Shown: positions 28,728 to 37,522 of the stretch, piece by piece
Numbering within the stretch: the stretch's first letter is position 1
How the letters are laid out: each line of letters opens with the position of its first letter
From: CAVTWJ01 sp963849485
GTDB lineage: Bacteria; Oederibacteriota; Muellerivitia; Muellerivitales; Muellerivitaceae
Direction of reading: 5' to 3'
Length of the DNA: 64,000 nt
NCBI GenBank assembly: GCA_963849485.1
Contig: CAWKIF010000133.1
Span: 1 to 64,000 of the forward strand
Notes under the pieces: model-generated
Told to the model about the DNA's origin: nothing
Databases searched by the model: none
The model's input: the letters and a program-made list of their open reading frames with translations, nothing else
Program-made: the position numbers and the translations under genes

Positions 28728-29249
28728 ATGTTAATTTTACGACAAGATTTTAAAAACCGTCAATTTAAATCAATTTCAGGGGTATTGGGGAATCTTGTCA
28801 GGCCCTGGTTTTACCTCTTTCTCTTCCTCTCGGTAGGGTTGGGGGGCTGTAAGCAGGAAATCAAGTCCGATCTGCCCCTGGTGCATTTGACCCTGGGCTC
28901 GAAGTCGGTCACGGTGGAAGTGGCCAACAAGAACGCCACCCGCATGTCGGGGCTGATGTTCAGGGCCAGCCTGCCGGCCGACCAGGGCATGCTCTTCGTC
29001 TTCCCGGATGACACCGTTCGGGCCTTTTGGATGAAGAACACCGAAATCCCCTTAAGCATCGCCTTTATCGACGACCAGGGAAAAATCGAGAACATCCTGG
29101 AAATGCCCCCCTATACCGAAGACAGCTTTTATTCCGCCGGCCCGGCCAAATACGCCTTGGAGATGAATAAGCAATGGTTTGAGAACCATGGCCTCAAAGC
29201 CGGGGACTTGGTCGCTGGGGTGAAGGACGCTCCGCCGGCAGTGGATTAA
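28728..29249 (+). CDS. DUF192 lipoprotein
   Basis: 173 residues. Lipobox SVGLGGC at about 35-41. The DUF192 core is clear: SGLMFRASLPADQGMLFVF, FWMKNTEIPLSIAFID and KYALEMN. ATG 28728 abuts the divergent TPR gene's start, leaving no room for a ribosome site. TTG 28785 would give a shorter, more normal signal peptide. DUF192 function is unknown. It is the only plus-strand gene inside the Tad locus, and its end overlaps the secretin gene's end by 4 bp. Confidence 0.8.
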   Translation: MLILRQDFKNRQFKSISGVLGNLVRPWFYLFLFLSVGLGGCKQEIKSDLPLVHLTLGSKSVTVEVANKNATRMSGLMFRASLPADQGMLFVFPDDTVRAFWMKNTEIPLSIAFIDDQGKIENILEMPPYTEDSFYSAGPAKYALEMNKQWFENHGLKAGDLVAGVKDAPPAVD

Positions 29250-30256
29250 CTGTTCAATTCGGTTTGTCCCAATATTGTTGGTGTTACAAAAATAACCAAT
29301 TCGGATTGTGTGTTTTGATCGTTCGTGTAACGAAAAAGTTCCCCAATCAAAGGGATATCGCTTAATAAGGGGATTCCTGAAGTAAACTTTTGATTTTGTT
29401 CTGAAATTAACCCGGCGATGACCATGGTACTTCCGCTTTTCATGTAAACCGATGTCTCAGCCCACCTGGTTTTTAAAGCGGGAATAAGAGTGTTGTTGAT
29501 GGATAACCCATTTTGGGTATCCACCCCGCTGACTTCTGCTCTTAATGAAGAGGAAATATTTCCCTCAGCGTCGATTTCGGGCCGGACATTCAATTTAACG
29601 CCGTAGGGTTTCCATTGAACATCCACCGAGCCGAGCTTGGTATCCACGATATAAGGAACCTCTCCGCCGGATAGGAAACTTGCTTCCGAACCGCTGACCG
29701 CCAAAAGCTTGGGCTTTGCTAAAATTTTGGCCTTACCCCGGTTGATCAATAGCTGCAGGCTCGCGGTCAGGGCGTCCCTGGTCACGGTCCCGAAAGTAAA
29801 AACGGAAGGCGGTGTCGCCTCATTCAAGGTGAAGTTGTTAGGGACGGAGGTTGAACTCGTCGAGCTGGAGGCTCCCTGGGAGGGGACGGACCCCCAACTC
29901 AAACCGGCCATTAAGGAACTTTGATAATCGATCTCCATGACCTCGACCCCGATCTCGACCATGGCTTTTTTAAGATTATGGCTGGTCACATATATTTGCC
30001 GGGTTCCCTTGTCTCCGTTGGGGGTGATGAGGACCAAGTTGGTGCTTCCGGGGTTTTTGGCCGAGATAAGGATTTCATCGTCGCTGACCGGGGTGACACC
30101 GGCGATGGAAGGGTTGGCGATAGCCACTTTTTGAGCGGAATCCAAATGAAGAAGTTTGGATTCGCCGACCGTGAGGTGAATATCGGTGTCGGCTGCCCGG
30201 ACATTTCCGTGAAGAATAAAACAACAAACCGACAACAGCAGTAACCCTAATTTCAT
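29246..30256 (-). CDS. cpaC: Tad pilus secretin CpaC (RcpA)
   Basis: 336 residues, shorter than most CpaC. Signal peptide, then a pilus/secretin N-terminal domain (LTVGESKLLHLDSAQKVAI). The secretin core carries LAVSGSEASFLSGGEVPYIV, IPLLSDIPLIGELFR and the end motif ELVIFVTPTIL. It forms the outer-membrane channel for the Flp pilus. The BON domain of longer homologues is not evident. It lies 23 bp downstream of cpaB. Confidence 0.9.
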   Translation of the reverse strand: MKLGLLLLSVCCFILHGNVRAADTDIHLTVGESKLLHLDSAQKVAIANPSIAGVTPVSDDEILISAKNPGSTNLVLITPNGDKGTRQIYVTSHNLKKAMVEIGVEVMEIDYQSSLMAGLSWGSVPSQGASSSTSSTSVPNNFTLNEATPPSVFTFGTVTRDALTASLQLLINRGKAKILAKPKLLAVSGSEASFLSGGEVPYIVDTKLGSVDVQWKPYGVKLNVRPEIDAEGNISSSLRAEVSGVDTQNGLSINNTLIPALKTRWAETSVYMKSGSTMVIAGLISEQNQKFTSGIPLLSDIPLIGELFRYTNDQNTQSELVIFVTPTILGQTELNS

Positions 30257-30279
30257 AGTTTCCTCCTGGATATTATTAA

Positions 30280-31038
30280 TTACCTGGACTCCCCTTGAAT
30301 CACTTGAATGGACCTCTCTTTCGATGCGTGGAAATGACCGATTTTGGCGAGCGCCTCGGAATCGCTTATGGGCGGAAGTTCCACCGCTTCATGGTCGTTA
30401 TTGGCTCTTAAAACCAATTTAATGTTTTGGCCTTCCAGGTACATCAACATTTCGGCTTGCTCCGCCGTCACTGCCAGTGTGACCGTGTTGTAAGGGTTGG
30501 GTTCCGAGGGCTGATTATTCGAAATTTCTTTCGGCTTTTCGGTTTTTTGCCCCGTCGCCAAGACGGTCAAGTCTTGGAAGACAAAGGAAGAAACCACTCG
30601 ATTGCCCGAGTTGATTTTGGCGAGGATGTCCACGTGATTATTGGGACGGATCATGTTCCCCACCCCGGTGGCCTCATTCACCTCTAAGGTGTAAGCCCTC
30701 TGACCGGATCTAAGTGTCCAAGCCAGGGATTCATCCGGGGGGGCAAATTTATTCGAGAGGATTTGTTCACCGGTGGACAGGGGGGCTAAGGCGGTTTCGC
30801 CTTGGACGTCCTTGATGTCGGAAATTGCGCCGGGGCTCACGAATTCCCCAGGAATGGATTTGACCTCGACGAGTTCGGGAGAAAGAAATTGGCCCGATGG
30901 GATATAGGATTTGGCAAAAAGAACGGGCAGGAGAGTGGACTTTTTCTCCAGTTCGGCGGCTTTATGAAATAATAAAACGAAGGCCAAAAGGCCCAGGAGA
31001 AGGCCGGTTCCCATGGGGATGAGGATTTTTCGGTTCAT
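30280..31038 (-). CDS. cpaB: Tad pilus assembly protein CpaB (RcpC)
   Basis: 252 residues. One N-terminal transmembrane helix, an SAF domain (LLPVLFAKSYIPSGQFLSPE) and the RcpC/CpaB core (RAYTLEVNEATGVGNMIRPNNHVDIL, split here by description; key residues GVGNMIRPN and VDIL). It is periplasmic and works with the secretin. Starts 4 bp inside the end of the upstream gene. Confidence 0.88.
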   Translation of the reverse strand: MNRKILIPMGTGLLLGLLAFVLLFHKAAELEKKSTLLPVLFAKSYIPSGQFLSPELVEVKSIPGEFVSPGAISDIKDVQGETALAPLSTGEQILSNKFAPPDESLAWTLRSGQRAYTLEVNEATGVGNMIRPNNHVDILAKINSGNRVVSSFVFQDLTVLATGQKTEKPKEISNNQPSEPNPYNTVTLAVTAEQAEMLMYLEGQNIKLVLRANNDHEAVELPPISDSEALAKIGHFHASKERSIQVIQGESR

Positions 31039-31772
31039 AAGTAAGCCTTTCTTGATTTAAATTTAACGAAGGTGATGGAATCGCCATTGTCTGGATGGCT
31101 TAAGACCGCCAATAACATTTCATTTCCTTTAGAGATTAAAAAAGAAAGAGACTCTGCGTCTGGTTTTAACGGAATAGCTTTCCATTGATCCCTTATGCAG
31201 AGGGACTTGAACAGGTCGGTGAGATCTTTTTCGCGGTTAAATAGGGCGACCCCGAATTCAAGGTTTTCAAGTTTTTCACTTATTAATTGGGTGGCTTCCA
31301 ATGGCGCTGGAAAGGGAAGGCCCCAAGCCTTGCGTTCTTGTTTCAGGTTGAGGCAAGCGTCGGGTAAAACCCCCTCCCACCCATAAGTTTGGGGAGAGTC
31401 GGCAGATTGGAGAAGACCCAAGGCCAGGCGGCACCCGGGCTTTTGGAACATCTTGATTTGGAATTGATCCGATATATCCGGTGCTAGGCCCTCTAACTGG
31501 AGCAAATCGGGAACCAGGTCTTTCCCGGATAAGCATGGGGTCCAACCTTCTTGCTTGTAATGCCGCTCCAATAGGGGGAGCAAATCCGTTAGGCATCCAT
31601 CGTTGACCCAGAATTGATTGGATTGGGTTAAACCATTGGCGTGAATTTCATAACGGCTGATGATCTTTGGGTCAAAACTCAACTGGGAATAGATCAAGGC
31701 GCGGCTGGTGACGGCAAGAGAAAAAAGGACCCAAAAAAGAAGGGTTCCCCAAAACCACCTATTTTTTTTCAT
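31035..31772 (-). CDS. Hypothetical membrane-anchored protein of the Tad locus
   Basis: 245 residues from ATG 31772 (CGGAG 7 bp upstream); an in-frame extension to 31967 lacks a start signal. One N-terminal membrane helix (WFWGTLLFWVLFSLAV) is followed by a periplasmic region with Cys residues. No family recognised. Overlaps the TadE-like gene upstream and cpaB downstream, so it belongs to the operon. Confidence 0.65.
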   Translation of the reverse strand: MKKNRWFWGTLLFWVLFSLAVTSRALIYSQLSFDPKIISRYEIHANGLTQSNQFWVNDGCLTDLLPLLERHYKQEGWTPCLSGKDLVPDLLQLEGLAPDISDQFQIKMFQKPGCRLALGLLQSADSPQTYGWEGVLPDACLNLKQERKAWGLPFPAPLEATQLISEKLENLEFGVALFNREKDLTDLFKSLCIRDQWKAIPLKPDAESLSFLISKGNEMLLAVLSHPDNGDSITFVKFKSRKAYL

Positions 31773-32250
31773 CGTTGATCTCCGGATATTTAATGACGGC
31801 CAGTTGGGTTTGAAAGAGGATCCCGTTCGGGAAAAGGGGAGCGAAAAAGGGCGTGGCTTTATATTGGATGGTCGCGACCCACTTTTTCTCGGTGTAATTT
31901 GAAACGAAAGATTTGAGCTTTGAGTAAAGGGGCCCAAGACACGGAAGATTTTGGGTGAGTCGTCCAAGGGCGGATAGACTCGGAGTTAAAGCTGACGCTT
32001 GAAGAGAACTGTAAATAAAATATTTTTGATCCGATCCAAGGTCTTCCCAGGCGTCATTCGTGAATTGGTTGTCGTCGATTTCACTGGCGGCATAATCCCG
32101 GGCGGCCAACCCGCAGGCCTGTTCGAAAGCGATTTTTGCAAGAAACATCTGGGAAAACTGGATGAGCCCTGCCGCCATGAGGCATAACAGGGGCAGCACT
32201 AGCACCATCTCGGTTAAGGCTTGGCCTTCGGGGTGGTTATTCATTGTCAT
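31759..32250 (-). CDS. TadE-like pseudopilin
   Basis: 163 residues. The short N-terminus plus GQALTEMVLVLPLLCLMAA is the TadE signature: a class III-type leader, Glu and a hydrophobic helix. The remainder is periplasmic. TadE-like minor pilins are processed by the prepilin peptidase and help pilus assembly. Start ATG overlaps the upstream stop. Confidence 0.8.
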   Translation of the reverse strand: MTMNNHPEGQALTEMVLVLPLLCLMAAGLIQFSQMFLAKIAFEQACGLAARDYAASEIDDNQFTNDAWEDLGSDQKYFIYSSLQASALTPSLSALGRLTQNLPCLGPLYSKLKSFVSNYTEKKWVATIQYKATPFFAPLFPNGILFQTQLAVIKYPEINDEKK

Positions 32251-33425
32251 TTGGAGGGGCCTCCGGAAGAGAGGCTGAACATGTCAGAAATGGAGGGAAG
32301 TTTTCCTGTTTGCATCGCTTGCTGGACCATCGATTCGATATTGAGATACTTGGCGATGGTCGCTGGGTCGGTAGCCTTTAATTTGGCGCAATAGGGCGGG
32401 TCGTTGATTTTAGTGGCATCCAAACCGGTTCCTTCGACGGAGGCCTCGCTGACGGAGGTCAGGGAACCGTTGAGTTGGGTGCTGTTTGGATTGGGATAAG
32501 AAGACACCACCATGACCGTGTGGTTGGGCGGGTCGTCCCGGTCGGTGACATCGATGGGAATTTGTTTGTAAATGTCGAAAAATGGGATTTTATCCTTAAG
32601 CTTTTGAAAGAAGCCCTTTTCCGCTTTTTTTTCCTCCGAGGACAAGGACTTTTCCGCTTCCTGCGCTTCTTTTTCTGCCTCTTTTTCCAATGCGACCCAT
32701 TTCCACCTGTCGCCGGCCATCACCTTTTTTTGGTTCGGAAACCGGGGGTTACGGGCGTCCACTACTTCATTGGCGTTGTAGTAATGGATTTCGCCGGTCT
32801 TCTTTTCCCTGTAGTAATACCGGGTCGGTTTATCCCCCTTTGGAATTTTGAAAAGAAAGTAGTCCAACGTCCTGAATTTCAAGGCCATGTTGGGGACAAT
32901 AGCTGTTGCGAGGGAACCTTCGTAATTGAATAAATAAAGGGGGGAAGGAGGCGTGGGCAGGGTCCAAGAAGTTAAACTTGGCCAATTGTTGGATAGAAGG
33001 TTGTCCCTGGAGGCGTTGTTGGCTTCGGTAAATATAAGGAAGGGGTAAGCTCCCGCGGGGGCACCCACCCCGAAAAGGATCCTTTGAACGGTTTGAACCG
33101 CCTTGGTGAGGGGCATCTTAGGTAAGACGAAGTTCGCGATACCTCCTGTAAGGGAGAGGGAAGCCAATAATATGGATAGGTCGATGATTAAAAAGCCAGC
33201 GAGGATGCAGTTGGTTAAACGGACGAGCTGCATCCCGTTAGCGTAAACGGCCCCTGCGGATAAGCTGGTTAAGTCGGTGGCGCGAACCGCACGGGCCTTC
33301 GCGTTATAAATAAACCCGGATTTTAAAATGCCCGCGAAAAGAGCGATGAAAATAAAACAAAAAAATACCGTGGCGACCAGGACTTGCCCGGCGGGGGTGG
33401 TTGACCAGCGTTGGAGTTTGATCAA
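32247..33425 (-). CDS. TadG-like Tad-locus membrane protein
   Basis: 392 residues. The N-terminus STTPAGQVLVATVFFCFI resembles the TadG/TadE_F hydrophobic helix, and a second hydrophobic stretch (CILAGFLIIDLSILLASL) follows. The middle is a charged Lys/Glu coiled coil (EKEAEKEAQEAEKSLSSEEKK). Position between two TadE-like genes suggests the TadG role, but size and content differ from classic TadG. Moderate certainty. Confidence 0.6.
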   Translation of the reverse strand: MIKLQRWSTTPAGQVLVATVFFCFIFIALFAGILKSGFIYNAKARAVRATDLTSLSAGAVYANGMQLVRLTNCILAGFLIIDLSILLASLSLTGGIANFVLPKMPLTKAVQTVQRILFGVGAPAGAYPFLIFTEANNASRDNLLSNNWPSLTSWTLPTPPSPLYLFNYEGSLATAIVPNMALKFRTLDYFLFKIPKGDKPTRYYYREKKTGEIHYYNANEVVDARNPRFPNQKKVMAGDRWKWVALEKEAEKEAQEAEKSLSSEEKKAEKGFFQKLKDKIPFFDIYKQIPIDVTDRDDPPNHTVMVVSSYPNPNSTQLNGSLTSVSEASVEGTGLDATKINDPPYCAKLKATDPATIAKYLNIESMVQQAMQTGKLPSISDMFSLSSGGPSK

Positions 33426-33427
33426 AG

Positions 33428-33982
33428 TTATTCCTCTTGATACCCGACCGTGGTTTCGCTCAAAGCTTGGGCGGTGAAGAATAGGTTTAAAACATATGGG
33501 AAAGAAAATTGTTTAAATGAAAAATCGGGTTTTGGCTTGCCGAGGGCTTCAAAGGCGCTTTCAAGGGAGGTTTCCATTGGGGACCTGAGGGCGGAAGCGA
33601 CCTGTAAGGGTTGCCCCAATAGTTTTCCCGCCAGGGGAACCCAAAGGGGCATAGGGTAACTTACCCTTACTTGAATATAGTCCCCAGTTTCCTCATCCTG
33701 AGTTATGTCGCAGTGGGTCGCTAGGACAGTCGCCAAGGTGGTGGAGTTAATTTGGCCCAGGGGTGCCAAACAATAGGCCAATTGAAAGTAGGGGTTATAG
33801 GTTTTTGGATCTTCGGAAGCGGCGGCCTCACGGGCAATAGCATTCGCGGCCCGTTGTACGGCGAATGAGGCGAAAACGCCGTAAGTGAGCTGGATAAGGG
33901 CGAAAAAAAATAAGAAGAGCAGCGGGGCAATCAATGCGAATTCGGCTAATGACTGCCCCTGACTCTTTGAGCCGGGGGACAT
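33428..33982 (-). CDS. TadE-like pseudopilin (second copy)
   Basis: 184 residues. GQSLAEFALIAPLLFLFFFAL is the TadE-type N-terminus (key residues GQSLAEF), followed by a periplasmic domain with a Cys pair. It lies 14 bp after the flp pilin gene. Two TadE-like genes flanking a TadG-like one is a usual arrangement. Confidence 0.8.
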   Translation of the reverse strand: MSPGSKSQGQSLAEFALIAPLLFLFFFALIQLTYGVFASFAVQRAANAIAREAAASEDPKTYNPYFQLAYCLAPLGQINSTTLATVLATHCDITQDEETGDYIQVRVSYPMPLWVPLAGKLLGQPLQVASALRSPMETSLESAFEALGKPKPDFSFKQFSFPYVLNLFFTAQALSETTVGYQEE

Positions 33983-33996
33983 GAAGGAGTGCCCGC

Positions 33997-34191
33997 TTAG
34001 TGCCCGGTGGTTCCTTGCGCGACGCCGGCGCCGGTCGCGGTTCCGATGGCTCCGGAGGCGGCTTTGAACCCGCCGTTCAGGGTGCCTCCGAAAATCTTCA
34101 CGGCCGCGATGACGGCGACCGCGATGAGGGCGATGATGAGAATGTATTCGGTCATGCCCTGTCCGCGTTGGTTCTTAACTGTTTGTTTCAT
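33997..34191 (-). CDS. flp: Flp major pilin
   Basis: 64 residues. The prepilin site GQGMTEYILIIALIAVAV has the conserved Glu-Tyr pair of Flp pilins. The C-terminal tail is Gly/Ala/Thr-rich. GGAGG lies 8 bp upstream of the ATG. It is cleaved after the first Gly by a TadV/CpaA peptidase, which is not encoded in this window. Confidence 0.9.
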   Translation of the reverse strand: MKQTVKNQRGQGMTEYILIIALIAVAVIAAVKIFGGTLNGGFKAASGAIGTATGAGVAQGTTGH

Positions 34192-34216
34192 GCTTCATAC
34201 CTCCAGATGCATAAAT

Positions 34217-34387
34217 TTAAAAGGGCTTGGATAAAAGGTCGTAAAGATAGTTTAGATATTGTTGGATCTGATGGGTGAATAACATGGATACGCCCAGCAT
34301 TCCGGTTGATACCACCGCGGCGAGGAGCAAGTATTCAGTCATCGCTTGCCCGGAAACCCGCCTGGTGAGACCTTTTAATCGAAGCAT
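34217..34387 (-). CDS. Second small Flp-like pilin
   Basis: 56 residues, too short for routine calling. The processing-like motif GQAMTEYLLLAAVV matches the flp pilin next door (GQGMTEYILIIALIA), and the rest is a short helix ending YDLLSKPF. Start ATG at 34387 has no strong ribosome site. It sits directly upstream of flp in the same direction, so it may be a minor or tip pilin. Confidence 0.75.
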   Translation of the reverse strand: MLRLKGLTRRVSGQAMTEYLLLAAVVSTGMLGVSMLFTHQIQQYLNYLYDLLSKPF

Positions 34388-34613
34388 GGGTAATAAGTTA
34401 AAAGCATTCGATTAAATTTCAATCTAAAAATTGTAATAAAAATTAGGCTTAATAGAATTCCTGCTGAAATGCCATTCTGCGGATAAAATTGACTCTAAAA
34501 GAGGATTGGATTTAAGAATTTTATCGATGAACTTCGCCGGTTAACGCTTCAGTTCTGCCGGCTCGGACCGTTAGAATTATCGTGAAATAGTACAAAAAAA
34601 GCGGTTCCGTATC
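34388..34613. other. Divergent intergenic region
   Basis: AT-rich spacer between the Tad operon (minus) and the zinc-ribbon gene (plus), so it must hold the Tad promoter. I see no good sigma-70 pair for the minus strand. Confidence 0.3.
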
Positions 34614-34641
34614 TTGCTACCAGCTTCCAGCATGGTATATT
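34614..34641 (+). promoter_or_regulatory. Candidate promoter for the zinc-ribbon gene
   Basis: TTGCTA (34614-34619), 16-bp spacer, TATATT (34636-34641), 30 bp before the start codon. Confidence 0.5.
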
Positions 34642-34671
34642 TAGGCCACTTTCAACGGAGAATACCTTTAC

Positions 34672-35148
34672 ATGGCATGCACCCAATGCGGGTTCAAAAA
34701 CGACGTTAAAAACAGGTTCTGCAGCCAATGCGGCAAGGAACTAATGCCCCATCCTGATTCCATCGCCGTGACCGCCCTATCAGAACTTTACGGGAAGGAT
34801 GTTGACGTTCTTTTCTTTATCGAGAACTTCACTGGCAAGATCACTGGCATTGTGAATCCCAGCGAGGACCAGATCGGCCGTTATCGGGATGGCGTCCTCC
34901 AGAAGATCACTATCCAGTCGGGCGTGAACCCGGCCAACGACGAGACGGTGGGAACCATCCTGACTTTCATCCGTCAAAGCAAGGAATACCTGGGCGAGCC
35001 CTATAACGAAAACAATTACCGCAATTTCCCCACGACCGAATTAAAGAAAGAATACCTCCGCCTCTTCGAGCGAATCCTCAAGGCGAAGAACAAAATGCCG
35101 GAAGCCCCCAAAACCGCAGAATCCGCCCCTAAAGACATTAAGAAATAA
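34672..35148 (+). CDS. Zinc-ribbon protein of unknown function
   Basis: 158 residues. The N-terminus CTQCGFKNDVKNRFCSQCG is a four-Cys zinc ribbon. The remainder is a mixed alpha/beta domain and a Lys/Pro-rich tail. No family beyond the ribbon recognised. Probably cytoplasmic and transcribed alone. Confidence 0.7.
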   Translation: MACTQCGFKNDVKNRFCSQCGKELMPHPDSIAVTALSELYGKDVDVLFFIENFTGKITGIVNPSEDQIGRYRDGVLQKITIQSGVNPANDETVGTILTFIRQSKEYLGEPYNENNYRNFPTTELKKEYLRLFERILKAKNKMPEAPKTAESAPKDIKK

Positions 35149-35234
35149 AACCTTCAGCCCCGTTGTTTTTTCCCAATTCTTTACAGTGTTATTTTCAGCG
35201 ACTAACTCGTTTTTGTGTATGCCCGCCAACTGTT

Positions 35235-35990
35235 TCAAATCAAAAAATGCTTAATTCTCGGCCAGTTCTTTTGAACCGTCCGGTTCATCGAGAGGTGGCC
35301 GCCCCGCTTGAAACGCACCAGTTTCGTTCCCGTCTGGCGGGCGAACTTCTCCACCGTTTTGAAATGAACAAAGGGGTCATCCTGGGCGTGGAAAAGAAGA
35401 AGCTTTTGGGGGTCAATCTCCCCGGCATGGGAAGCGGGGTTGTAGAAACGCCCGGTGTAGAGCTTGGCCCAGTTTTTCGCCGATAACCGGTAGGCCTCGC
35501 CGAAGGCTTCTTTTAAATAGGCGGGATAACTCTTGTTCGAGGTTTCCTTTCTCTCGCCCGCCCGGCCCGCCTTCCAATCCACCACCGGGCAGATGGCCAC
35601 CGCCTTTTCCACCCTTGGGTCCAGGGTCGATAACACCGCCGCCGCCCCGCCGAAACTGCAGCCGATCACGAAGATCTTTTCGGGTTTCAGGGTGAATTTC
35701 TTGCCGTGGGTCGCTTCCCGCAGGCCTTTCGGGATTTCCCCGACGATATCCAAAATGTCCTTCTCGGGGGATTCCCTTAAAAATTCGCCGCCGCTTTCCC
35801 AGGTGCCCCGGTAACGGGGGTGAATCACCCAGAATCCCTTTTGGGATAGGAAGAGGGCCAGGCTTTGCTTATTGGGCAGGCCGGGCATACCGTCGCAAAG
35901 CAGGATGACGCGGTCTTTTTTGACTCTGCGCGAGGGCGGCAGGAATTCGGCGACGATTTCTTTTTTAAACCGTGTGCGATAGGGATACAT
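35235..35990 (-). CDS. Alpha/beta hydrolase (prolyl oligopeptidase/esterase-like)
   Basis: 251 residues from ATG 35990 (GGGAG upstream), dropping an unlikely 40-residue extension. The nucleophile elbow is GCSFGGAA (Ser), the acid lies in HAQDDPFVHF (Asp) and the base is the final GGHLS (His). The oxyanion region is near LLCDGMPGLPN. No signal peptide, so cytoplasmic. The substrate is probably a small ester or peptide. Divergent from the next gene. Confidence 0.75.
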   Translation of the reverse strand: MYPYRTRFKKEIVAEFLPPSRRVKKDRVILLCDGMPGLPNKQSLALFLSQKGFWVIHPRYRGTWESGGEFLRESPEKDILDIVGEIPKGLREATHGKKFTLKPEKIFVIGCSFGGAAAVLSTLDPRVEKAVAICPVVDWKAGRAGERKETSNKSYPAYLKEAFGEAYRLSAKNWAKLYTGRFYNPASHAGEIDPQKLLLFHAQDDPFVHFKTVEKFARQTGTKLVRFKRGGHLSMNRTVQKNWPRIKHFLI

Positions 35991-36101
35991 GGGCTCTCCC
36001 GAAAGGGAAAATACAATCGGGAACACTCTAACCCGGCCCCGCCCTCCCGTGCTATATTGGAATTCAGAGGGAAAGCAAAGCCCTCCAAAAGGCCGTTGAT
36101 C

Positions 36102-36449
36102 TTGACCCAACCGACCCCCAAAAAATCCCTGGCTGATTTCATTGAGAGAGCCGTCAACGGCTTGAGCGACGTGGACGCGTTTTGGTGGCCCCTCTTAAGC
36201 TGGCGCCCGAAACCAACGGCCCTTTTTGCCGAAGACCTGATCCTGCGTATCCTGGCGGTGGGAGTCCCCTTGGGCGCGGCCGTGCTCTCCCTGATCCTCT
36301 GGAAGATCGTCCATCTTAAGGATTGGAACTATTTCGGCCTCATGGCCCTCTTGAGCATTCCCTTGTGCTATCTCTATTTGAAATTTGTCATGGCCTGGGC
36401 CTGGAACCGGAGGGCTCTTCGGCAAAAGGACGATCGGAGCCCGCGATGA
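36102..36449 (+). CDS. Small two-helix membrane protein
   Basis: About 115 residues. TTG 36102 is the best start available; the frame is open farther upstream but without a signal. Two transmembrane helices (ILRILAVGVPLGAAVLSLIL; YFGLMALLSIPLCYLYLKFV). No family recognised. The ATG of the next gene overlaps its stop. Confidence 0.55.
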   Translation: MTQPTPKKSLADFIERAVNGLSDVDAFWWPLLSWRPKPTALFAEDLILRILAVGVPLGAAVLSLILWKIVHLKDWNYFGLMALLSIPLCYLYLKFVMAWAWNRRALRQKDDRSPR

Positions 36450-37060
36450 AACCTCAGCCTGTCCCGCCCGCCCCCTTTAAGGCGAAAATATTAGGGGAGG
36501 GAAGCGCCCATCTAAGCTATGGCCACCGGAGATTGGCCCTCCTGACCCCCGAAATCTTCACGGCCGGATGGGCCAAGCATCTTCCGCAAACCTTATCGGG
36601 CGACCCGAAGGCCCAGGGCCGGGTCGACCTGCCGGAGGGCGCCATTCTCGTTCGAACCGCCGTGGCCCCGGTCGAGGGGGGCTGGGCCGTGACGCTGGAA
36701 TTGGAACCCCAAAAAAACGTGAAGGTGATCCATATCCGCCAGGTGGTGAACCTGGCCTACGGGGAATGGGCGGGGAGAAAATTTAGCTTGGGCCGAAAGA
36801 AGGGCGTCATCCCCATCGATCCGCCCGAGAACAACAAAATCGCGCAAGCCCGTTCCCCGGTCACCCTGGGCCCGCACCCCGCCCTGGCCGGAAAGGCGCT
36901 TCAAATCTCCTCCCTCGGCCAGACCCTGACCCTGCAGGACAACCGGCAGTGGACCCCTTTTCTTCACGCCTTCGCCACGCTGGGCGAACCCAGCGACCCG
37001 GCTTGGGTTTGGAAGAAAGGGTTGGTAAAAAAATACCGGATGGTTCTGAAACTGGTTTAA
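36446..37060 (+). CDS. Hypothetical cytoplasmic protein
   Basis: 204 residues. ATG 36446 overlaps the upstream TGA (ATGA), so translation is coupled. No signal peptide or membrane helix; beta-rich, with KVIHIRQVVNLAYGEW and a basic end KKYRMVLKLV. No family recognised. Confidence 0.6.
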   Translation: MKPQPVPPAPFKAKILGEGSAHLSYGHRRLALLTPEIFTAGWAKHLPQTLSGDPKAQGRVDLPEGAILVRTAVAPVEGGWAVTLELEPQKNVKVIHIRQVVNLAYGEWAGRKFSLGRKKGVIPIDPPENNKIAQARSPVTLGPHPALAGKALQISSLGQTLTLQDNRQWTPFLHAFATLGEPSDPAWVWKKGLVKKYRMVLKLV

Positions 37061-37152
37061 AAGCCTCTGAAAAATGCCTTCAATTTCAAAAACCGACTCA
37101 GCCAGATTAAGTTTTTGTTTTTCTTGTTTTTACCGATTTTAATCACGATTAT

Positions 37153-37184
37153 CTTGGTGCCTTGGTGCCTTGGTGTCTTGGTGG
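37153..37184 (+). repeat. Four tandem CTTGGTGN units
   Basis: Four 8-bp units CTTGGTGC, CTTGGTGC, CTTGGTGT, CTTGGTGG end to end, in the spacer before the 37232 gene. A CCTCTGAAAAA stretch lies about 80 bp upstream. Confidence 0.85.
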
Positions 37185-37231
37185 TAAATAGGTATATTCT
37201 GTAAAACTCTCACTCGATGAAGGAGTCACCC

Positions 37232-37522
37232 ATGGGCGAATCCGACTACGTCAAACTGACCGGCAATTTTTACTTCGATCCCGCCAAGAAGATCATCCTC
37301 AAGAAAGTGGGCGGGAGCTTTTCGGTGGTCCTGCACGACCGAAGGCGGTCGAACAAGTCCGTGGCGGTCGACCGCCGCAAGAGGGAAGAGATGCAGCCCG
37401 CCGACCTGAAACCCCTGGGCAAGGGCCTTTACTGGGACGCCAAGAGCAAGGATCTTTTCCGCAAGGCGGGCGAGAAGTGGGTGCTCTTCACGAAGGACCG
37501 GCGGAAACAGCCGAGGGAATAA
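37232..37522 (+). CDS. Small basic hypothetical protein
   Basis: 96 residues from ATG 37232 (GGAG 6 bp upstream; ATG 37217 is less likely). Two similar halves of the form YFDPAKKIILKKVGGSF...DRRR and YWDAKSKDLFRKAGEKW...DRRK suggest an internal duplication of about 40 residues. No family recognised. The 3' end and about 80 bp beyond recur as fragments at 39605, 44206 and 51897. Confidence 0.6.
   Translation: MGESDYVKLTGNFYFDPAKKIILKKVGGSFSVVLHDRRRSNKSVAVDRRKREEMQPADLKPLGKGLYWDAKSKDLFRKAGEKWVLFTKDRRKQPRE

Noticed and set aside
34440..34500. Sigma-54 promoter for the Tad operon
   Set aside because: A GG and a GC are present on the minus strand but the spacing is 6 instead of 10 bases.
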